A stretch of 21,892 nucleotides of DNA, taken from assembly GCA_009801015.1 (NCBI GenBank), contig VHZZ01000254.1, positions 80,799 through 102,690 on the forward strand. Reading direction: 5' to 3'. Origin of the DNA: Silene noctiflora. Its lineage: Eukaryota; Streptophyta; Magnoliopsida; Caryophyllales; Caryophyllaceae. Below, in pieces: positions 11,405 to 19,400 of this stretch (position 1 is its first letter; each line of letters starts with the position of its first letter). The notes beneath the pieces were generated by a model, which was given only the letters and a program-made list of their open reading frames with translations, was not told the origin of the DNA and did not search any database. The position numbers were made by a program, and so were the translations under genes.

Positions 11405-11601
11405 GGATATGCGCTTCCGTACAAACAAACGAACAAACTTCGCACTTTCTCTCTCCTCCACTTACACAAAAGTACACAACTAACAGTCTATTTCTCTCTC
11501 TAGGCGTGTGTAGTGTAAAATGTGTGATCTTCTCTTTAGTCAGTTATACTGAAAATAATAAATTGAACAAAAATGCGAAAGAAAAAGAAAAATATGTACG
11601 A

Positions 11602-12056
11602 GTTTTATTGGTCCATGACTTATTTATGAATTCACGATTTTACATTAGTATTTTGTAAGATCGTTGGATATAGCTGCCTAGCCGGTATGTAACAAGATGT
11701 CGTGTTTATTATGATGAAGTTTTATTGGTCCATGACTCATTTTTTTTTTTTTTTTGGTTCAAATGAGCGCACTATGTCGTGGGTGAGAATCGAATCGTGG
11801 TTGGGGTAAGAGAGCTCTTACCATTTGAGCTAGCTCTTGTTCTCTGTCCATGACTCATTTGTGAATTCACGATTTTACATTATTATTGTAAGATCATTGG
11901 ATAAAGTTGGCTAGTAATAAAATGTCGTGTTTATTATGATGGCGTTTTATTGGTCTATGGCTCATTTATCAATTCACTATTTGACGTTTAGTCTTGTGGA
12001 AGATTGTTGGATATTGCTAGCATGTAATAATTTTTTCGTGTACAATATTAAGATGG
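11602..12056. repeat. Three-copy tandem repeat (about 107-117 bp unit) upstream of the epimerase
   Basis: Copies start at 11602, 11719 and 11944 with gttttattggtc and run through gaattcac.attt.ac, aaga..ttggata, and tcgtgt(t/a)(t/c)a. Copies 1 and 2 are closer to each other than to copy 3. Copy 2 is split by a SINE; without the insert and its duplicated target it is about 107 bp. Read on the minus strand, each copy presents accaataaaac, a CCAAT-like element. The array lies about 200-650 bp upstream of the epimerase ATG, so it may be in the promoter. Confidence 0.85.
11743..11845 (-). mobile_element. tRNA-derived SINE with poly(A) tail and 15-bp target duplication
   Basis: On the minus strand the element begins agagaacaagagc and contains TAGCTCAAATGGTAAGAGC, which fits a tRNA A box, then GATTCGATTCTCACCC, which fits a B box. 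It ends in a run of about 15 A (11741-11755 on the plus strand as T). It is flanked by perfect 15-bp copies of gtccatgactcattt (11728-11742 and 11846-11860), the mark of target-primed insertion. At about 103 bp it is short for a plant SINE. The clean tail and perfect duplication suggest a fairly recent insertion. Confidence 0.85.
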
Positions 12057-13329
12057 TAAGATATAAAGATGAGATCGTTGCCTATATCTAAACCACGTGA
12101 ATAGAGTTATTTAATTGGTTGCATACTTGCGTATGTAACCACCGACATTTGCTAATTTAAAAGGAAAAATGAGTTAGAGTCACCGGATGGTGCCCAATCT
12201 CGGCACCACTCTCTCACATGTAATAATTGGGATCCAAAATTTAATAAAACAAACTCGAAAAAAAAGTGCTACTTATTAAGACCTTATTGATTTTACATTT
12301 CTACATCTTTATCTTCTTTTAATTTATAAGTTTTCTCAAAGCTCTCGATTTCTTTAGGATCTTGCTCCGATCATAAGCTTGGTGTCTTCACAACTCCTCG
12401 CGATAGCTTGCCGAAAAGATACCCAACTTATAATCAACTTTCAAGTATGTGATGACACGAGCAATGGTTTTACTTGAACGCGTTAATTTATACCGTACTT
12501 ACCCACACAAATTTCAACCATTCAATTATTCAAATAAATAAACAATATTACAGTAATAGCTCAAAGAAATACTTCAAAAACAATTATAATATGTTTTTTT
12601 TTCCTAAAAACATTTGTATTTTCACAACAATTGCAATATTATCTCAATGCAATAAAAGCGCGCTAATTAAACAAAAAGAAGGCGCCTTATTATCATGAAC
12701 GAATAAAAATGTAGCCCTGTGAACATGGAGTCATGACTACTCTTTAATCTCTTCTATACATACTTCAACCTTTACTTGTACAGGGGAGTATAACCTAAAG
12801 GAATTGATCTCGAAAAGAATCTAATTCCTCTTGTACAAAAATATTATATAATGGAAATTCGAAAAATTCTGGACAAAAATGCAAGCTCACAACAATGTTG
12901 TGACCTCCAAAACTATGAAATAGATCACCTAATACTAAGCGGAAATGGGGAAAAATCCTGACAGAGTTTCCTATAGTAGACTCGTCGATAAAGAATAGTT
13001 CTTATTGGGAGTAGAAGCAGCCAAAAACAATGATTCTTTCCCTTCAAGCCAACACAAACAAGTATAACTGCAGAAAGACGGTAAACCAGCCGTTAGAGTT
13101 TTGTCAAAAGAACAAATACGGTCAGATGTCGGATTCAGGCCATTCAGCTATTAGTGGATCTATTTTATGGGACCCGGGATCCTGAGGTCCTAAAAGACTT
13201 TTGTATAATATGTATATCTGGTGAACCGATTTTCTTAGTTTGCCACTGATTACAGCAGAGATGAGTTAAGGGTGCTCACATATTTCACAGTGAGATTACT
13301 GGTTGAGTTTCGGAGAAATGACTTACTGG

Positions 13330-13443
13330 TTAAAACAATTGCAGGCCTGTTTTCAGCTTGTTCTGCTTCCATTTGGGTAGCTTATAGAAAGCGTCTTTTG
13401 CCATTCCAAACTTCTCCTTGAACTCGGCTGCTGACAGATAAGC
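13330..13443 (-). CDS. VLN4: Villin last exon, headpiece C-terminal subdomain and stop
   Basis: 114 bp encoding AYLSAAEFKEKFGMAKDAFY and KLPKWKQNKLKTGLQLF with a TAA stop at 13330-13332. The acceptor is gtgcag. FKEKFGMAKDAFYKLPKWKQ is the three-helix headpiece core, and the basic KWKQNKLK helix is the F-actin contact. Confidence 0.95.
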   Translation of the reverse strand, partial: AYLSAAEFKEKFGMAKDAFYKLPKWKQNKLKTGLQLF

Positions 13444-16400
13444 CTGCACCAAACAATGTGAATCCCAGGTTAAACTCATTCATATTCTACTCGAGCCTGC
13501 ATATTCCATGATACTAGCAAGCACAATAGTATTAAACAAAAACATTTCTTTTACAGTTCTTTCCTCTTTTCTTTTCCCTTACATTGAGAGAAGGGGGTGG
13601 AAGGTCATGTAGACTGGACAAACTTGTCATTCATGCCTATCATGGGTCGGGTTATTATGAGTATTTTATGCTCTCAGAGTCTCAGATAGGTAGGATTAGG
13701 TCCTGATATTTCAGAATAAAATCAGTTTCAGGTATATTTATTGGTGTACGGGTCATTTCTAGTATGTGTGATTCCAGTTAGAGTAACGGTATTTTGGTCA
13801 CGTTTATTAAGGTTTTCGTCATTTGCTATGACACAGACTTAAGTGTAATCTCAAATTAGAAATATGGTACGCCAGTATTGGGTCCGACAAAGTTTGGATC
13901 ACCCATGGACTCGATCGGGCAATTCATATTTAAGATTTTTGTCATTTGCTATGACATAGACTCAAGTGTAATTTCAAATTAGAGATAAGGTACGCCAATA
14001 TGGGTCTGAGAAAATTTGGATCAACCATGGACTCGATCAGGCAATTCGTATTAAGGTAATTTCCAGGTTATTTTGTTTGCTCTAATTTAGGTCTTGGGTA
14101 GCAGTAATGTTTTTTTTTTCTCCCATTTGCAATGCAACCAAAAAGCCACAGTACTTTGGTTTCCGATTAGGGTAGCGTTTCTTTTTACCGTGAAACAACA
14201 ATCAATCGACGTAATTCTCGATGCACTTTTCATTTTAGGTCATGTGGAGACTGGAGACAACCTTTCTACCTCTCTGTGTTACGAACACAGGATTAAAGCA
14301 GCGTACATCTAACCCCCTAATTCTGCAGTTTAGGGGAGTCCTTAAGGCATTGGGTAAGGTGGTGGTTGTTAGGTGTAGTGTTATTAGAATTGCTAGAAAT
14401 AAATATGACCAAGAGTGTCTCATCGAAATTACTCGAAAAGACACCAGTGAAAAGAGAGAAGAGAACCTCTCGTCTAGTAATATCAATTTCAGGAGCTGGG
14501 TCTTCTGATGTTGTCGTCAAACGGTCATATGGGTATACTGTGAGTCCTTCCTCTTCCTCAGCATCATCCTCCTTATTATCTTCTTGTATGCTGTCCATGG
14601 AAGTCTCTTTGGGCATCTCCTCGGAATTTGAATCTGGTGTTGGTGTTTCTGTAAGAGAATGTAGACCATCTTCAATACACAGTGAAGAGATCAAAACATA
14701 AATCTCCCTCTATTTTACTCAACTAGCCCCATCTGCTACCATTTGTGAGGAAGAAATTTGAGAAGTGGGGCTAATTGCGCCAAACGAAGGGAGTTTAAGA
14801 AGGTATAGAGTACACAGTAAAACTTTTAAGTAGGCCCACCTTTACGAGAGCGAGGCATAATAACAGGCTGTCTAGAAGTAGGTGTCTTATCGAAAGAAGC
14901 GGTAAGAGCTGCAATTGCAGTAGATTTAGGAGGTGCTAAAGAAGATTCTGGGGTTCCTGATCTTGGATAAAGCTTCCTAATCATTGGTGGGGGTGTCGAT
15001 AGATTTCTCGTGTTTGAATTCTCAAAAGTAGCAGCCAGTGCAGTAAATGCGGGAGATCTGCCTCTCACTCGGGCACGATCTGGGCTGCTAGACATACTCC
15101 TTGAACGATTCGATTTGTCAGGCACGCCAGACCTTCCGCCAAATACAGGATTTCTCCTCTTTGGTTTCTGGATATGCATGAACCATTGTATCATCAGATA
15201 ACATAATATGGACCCTCGGGTTATAATTATATTAATATTATCCAGTGGATTAGATAAACATATGGAATCATTGACGCAAGACCTAAAACGTATGGCATAT
15301 TAGTCAACTTAAACTTCTACAAGGAAATATAGAAATGAATGAAACACCTCAAAGACCTCCTATAATGCAAGAAAGAAGTGTGCTCTGGGGATATATTTAC
15401 AATAGATCAAAATATACATAGTGGGATAATTTGAAGATTTAAGAATTTATTGTTATGACGCAATTTTCACAATTGGTTAATCGATAAACAGTCTCTCCAG
15501 GGAGGTAAGGCCGCACACATCCAGCCCCTCTTATGCCACCACAGGTAGGAGTTTTTGAGGCAATAGGTAATGCTCTTGTTGAATGATGTACTGTTATCCA
15601 TAGAGGATGAGGATACTGGGTATATGACATTAACCAGAAAGTATTCTAAATGGAAAATCCTTAACTTCGACACAAAATCCATGTTCCAGTTCATCAACTT
15701 GAGGGTAGAGGTGATCATGGAGCCGGGCTAATATCGGAATAATGAGCCCAGTTATGGGCTGGCTGACCAGTCTACGCCAAATGTTCGGGGTTATATTTGC
15801 AGCTGATAATCACCTTTAAACTCTGGATCTCAAGACTTATGAGACTCTTATGACAAGCCACAATATACTGTAGCTAGCCAAATTATCAGTGGCCAATTAA
15901 AGCAGAAAAAGATATTCTGGAGCTATTTTAAGTTTGGAAAAAAAAAATTAACTCGATATTGTAATTTAAATACAGTGCGCCATCAGAATGGCAACCTAGC
16001 ATAGCTTTTTCCAACAGCAAAAGTGCGATAAAGAATACTTACATCTAGAGCTGGGGCTCCTCCATTCTTCAGAATTGATAATTTCCTTTGGAATGAGTTT
16101 CCATGGATCTGACAAAAAAAAATCTGTTACGTGATTGCAGAATTAAGGTTGAAGCAGCCACCTTGTAGAATAAACCAAAATACTCACGCCAGATTTTGCC
16201 GAATCCCATGTGAAAAAGCGAGTGAAAAAAGAAGGTTCATTCCCTTCCATGATGACATAAATGGGCACTTTTGGAGAGAGTTTCTCTAGAAGAAAATCAC
16301 GTTCCACAAATTTCTGTTGCAAATCACGACCACAGGTTAGAATGATTGTATCGTGATAAACTTTCACATATCTAGTTTACTCAGACTCAAAAATATGGAG

Positions 16401-19400
16401 TATTCGGGTTCATGTACTTGTGTGGGTCTCACTATATTGAGAAAAATCCTCGCCTAATGAACTTAATGAAAAGTCCTCGTGTCAGATTCGTGTCAAAGTG
16501 TGCAACAACCGACACGCATAAATGTAAAAACTGGACTAACAAAGGTTGTGCCAGGCAATGCGAGCAGGTTCAAGGCAGTTCAAGGGTTCAACTAGCTTTA
16601 GTCAGTTCTCAAGTGAAATGATATGAAGCTTCACATGCTAATACACTGAAATCATTAAATGATTATGCTGCAAATGGTCAGATTTTAGCTGCGTTAAATT
16701 ATTAATACACACATCTACAGAAATTAAGAGATGTTAGCTGTCAGTAAAATTAAAAATATGAGATGTAACTCGTGTGAGCGTATCTCTGTCATTACAATCT
16801 AAAAGTTCAATATGAAATGTTCAGTTACTTAGACTTGTTTAGAGCTGACCCCAAAATACGGAAGCCAGCAATCTGAAATTTGAAGTTTAAGGAAGATTTA
16901 CCATATACTCCGTAAATTTATTAATTTGACTGCTGGTTTGGAGTGTAACAATTGAGGGAAATACATTGCATTCAAAATTTCATGTTCCAGTACCAGCATA
17001 AGAGAGCGTCTTCAAAAATAAAAAAAATTAAGACCATTGTACAACATTGTACCAATTCTACGGCAGTTTGCAGTAGACAAGCAACAAATGACTCCGCAAA
17101 ATATCCTAATATTCTTACCTCTCCAATGGTTAAAGCTTGCAATTTACTCTTTGAGTCCACTTGTTGTCCAACCCATACAAAAACATCGGAGTGACAATCC
17201 AAAATATATATATCTTCAGTCATCAAATCATCTTGTGTGAAGTTATGAATTTCCACCACCTGTAACAAAATAATCAGAGAGTTGACACTCCACCCATTGA
17301 CATGCCAAGATGAAACTCATCACATGAGCATATGATGCATAAAACGTCAACAGCCGAATTACTGATAATATTTTAGTCAGAAAAGTCCAAATGTCCACCT
17401 CTCACACTATAATCAGTTTCAAATTTTGATTTATGTTAAAAAAACACCTGATGTGGCATAAACGGCATTGGTATTATTGTACAACTAATGTAATACAAAT
17501 ACATTGTAGCAAGCGCCTTCATTAGGAAATTCAAAACTCAAAAGAGAATTTTACAATGCGAGTTTTTTGTTGTAAAAATGCTATTCTACACTGTAGACAT
17601 GGTATTAAAATGTGGTATCAATCAACTGTGAAATATCGGTATTGGGTTGTCACAGATGTAATGCTAATGAGTTGTGGCCAATGCAGCTGTAAGGCCTGTA
17701 ACATCAAACTTTCACCAAATACGTGATATCTTCACTTCTTAAGATCTGAAATCGGGGTGGCTTTGCATGTTTGTAGCCCACCTTTTCTCTCTTTGAATTA
17801 TGACCTCTTTTTTCACACACATATAACCACTAGCCAACAGTTCCAGTAATGATTACATGATTTAACCAGTGGCAGATCTAGCATTTGAAGTTTGGAGAGG
17901 CGAAAATAAAGATAGAGAATTTCATGGGGGGCAAACTAGCAGTCAATTCATTTTTTTTAAAGGGAAATTATTATCTAAAGCTTTCTATTTTTTGTTGTTA
18001 AGGAGGCAGCGGGCGGGTACCCCTTCTAGCCCCCACTCGTTCCGCCACTATATGTAACTGAAATGTGTCTCGTAAAGAATGCTCAAATGAAATGTTACAA
18101 ACCTTCAAATCTTCTGCTCATTATCAACGATTCACCATCCATGATAAGCAAAAAAGAAAAAAAGAAAGTATCAGCCACTGAAAGTTGTGAACCGCTTAAT
18201 TATACTCAGCAATTCAGCATATCAATTACATTTGTACAAAAGAGTATATACCTCTAACGAAGCTGCATGAGAATAAGTGTGGATCACTTTCTCGCTCCCT
18301 TGAAATTTTCTGGGTTGCGTACTCAGTTTTTTCTCCTATTAGTTGCCAGAATGGTTCAGGTTCTGCTCCTTCTTTATAAGTTTTGGACTGCAAGTTTGGC
18401 TGCAGAAAGTAACATGCATAAGACGGTTTCACAATAAAATAGTGTTTAAAATACCGATTAAAAGGTGGGGTCTTACGAAGAATACCATAGTATAAAGGTA
18501 AAATCGAAAAACAAAAGAATGGTCTCGGTCTACTTAGTGTGAGGCTGAAACTATTTAGTGTGAGACTGTCTCATATAATAATTTGTGATAAATTATATGC
18601 CAACTAATGAGCTCGAATAAACATTTATCAGCATTAATTACATCCTCCCTACCCAGCCGATTTAAAGAGAAAGACTCTGGACAACAGCCTATAACCAGCA
18701 TAAATACCTTTAGAGCGGGGTTTAAACTTCCACTTGCAAACAACATGCTTCTAACTTGTAGTAATTATTTAGGAGGCTCATAAAAGAGAATTTGTTTCTC
18801 TACTTTAGAGTCAAATGTTTTGGTACTCGGCAGCAAGTTTCAGGGCGACACAAGGTTGAGATTGTTGGACACAGGTATTTAACTATTTTCTGAAAAGATT
18901 CCATATTTTGGCAAAATGGTGTGCAGGGTCAGGTAGGAATGTCTATCTATCGGAAACGTGGCATGCAGCCAATGTGAAGGCACAAAGTAACGTATAATAG
19001 AACCAAATCACCGTAGATAAGAACTTCAAATTACTGAAGACGATATTATTAGGGAATATAGAATGAAAAAATAGGAGTAGGGAACACAATGGACCAAATA
19101 GCATGGAATTACCATATACTCTATACTTATAGTAACTCATTCCTTGAAGGGAAATTTGTGAAGAAAGATAATAAATACCTTGATGATATCCAACTGTCTC
19201 TCAACGAGTTCTTGATGCTCTGGTGAGGTGAGGTTGCCAGACCATGTGAATACAGTTGTGCCACTGTGTAATATGTAACAGTATGAGGAGTTTAAAGATG
19301 AAGGAACCTGATAAATTACACAGCAATTAGTTTTTGTTATCAAACATAAAAAATAGCCTTAGATAAAACAGATACAGAAAGAATGTAAAATTCGCTAGAA

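Larger units (their letters stand above)
11405..13329. promoter_or_regulatory. Spacer: epimerase promoter side and villin 3' flank
   Basis: The 1.9 kb between the epimerase ATG and the villin stop must hold the epimerase promoter and 5' UTR at the low-coordinate end, and the villin 3' UTR at the high end. The stretch next to the ATG is GA-rich in mRNA sense, as plant 5' UTRs often are. No convincing TATA box or poly(A) signal could be assigned. Apart from the tandem repeat and SINE, 12060-13329 shows no recognisable feature. Confidence 0.5.

Noticed and set aside
14366-14701. A 111-codon plus-strand open frame (Ser-rich)
   Set aside because: It is the antisense of the acidic villin linker exon; its Ser-rich run mirrors Glu/Asp codons on the coding strand.
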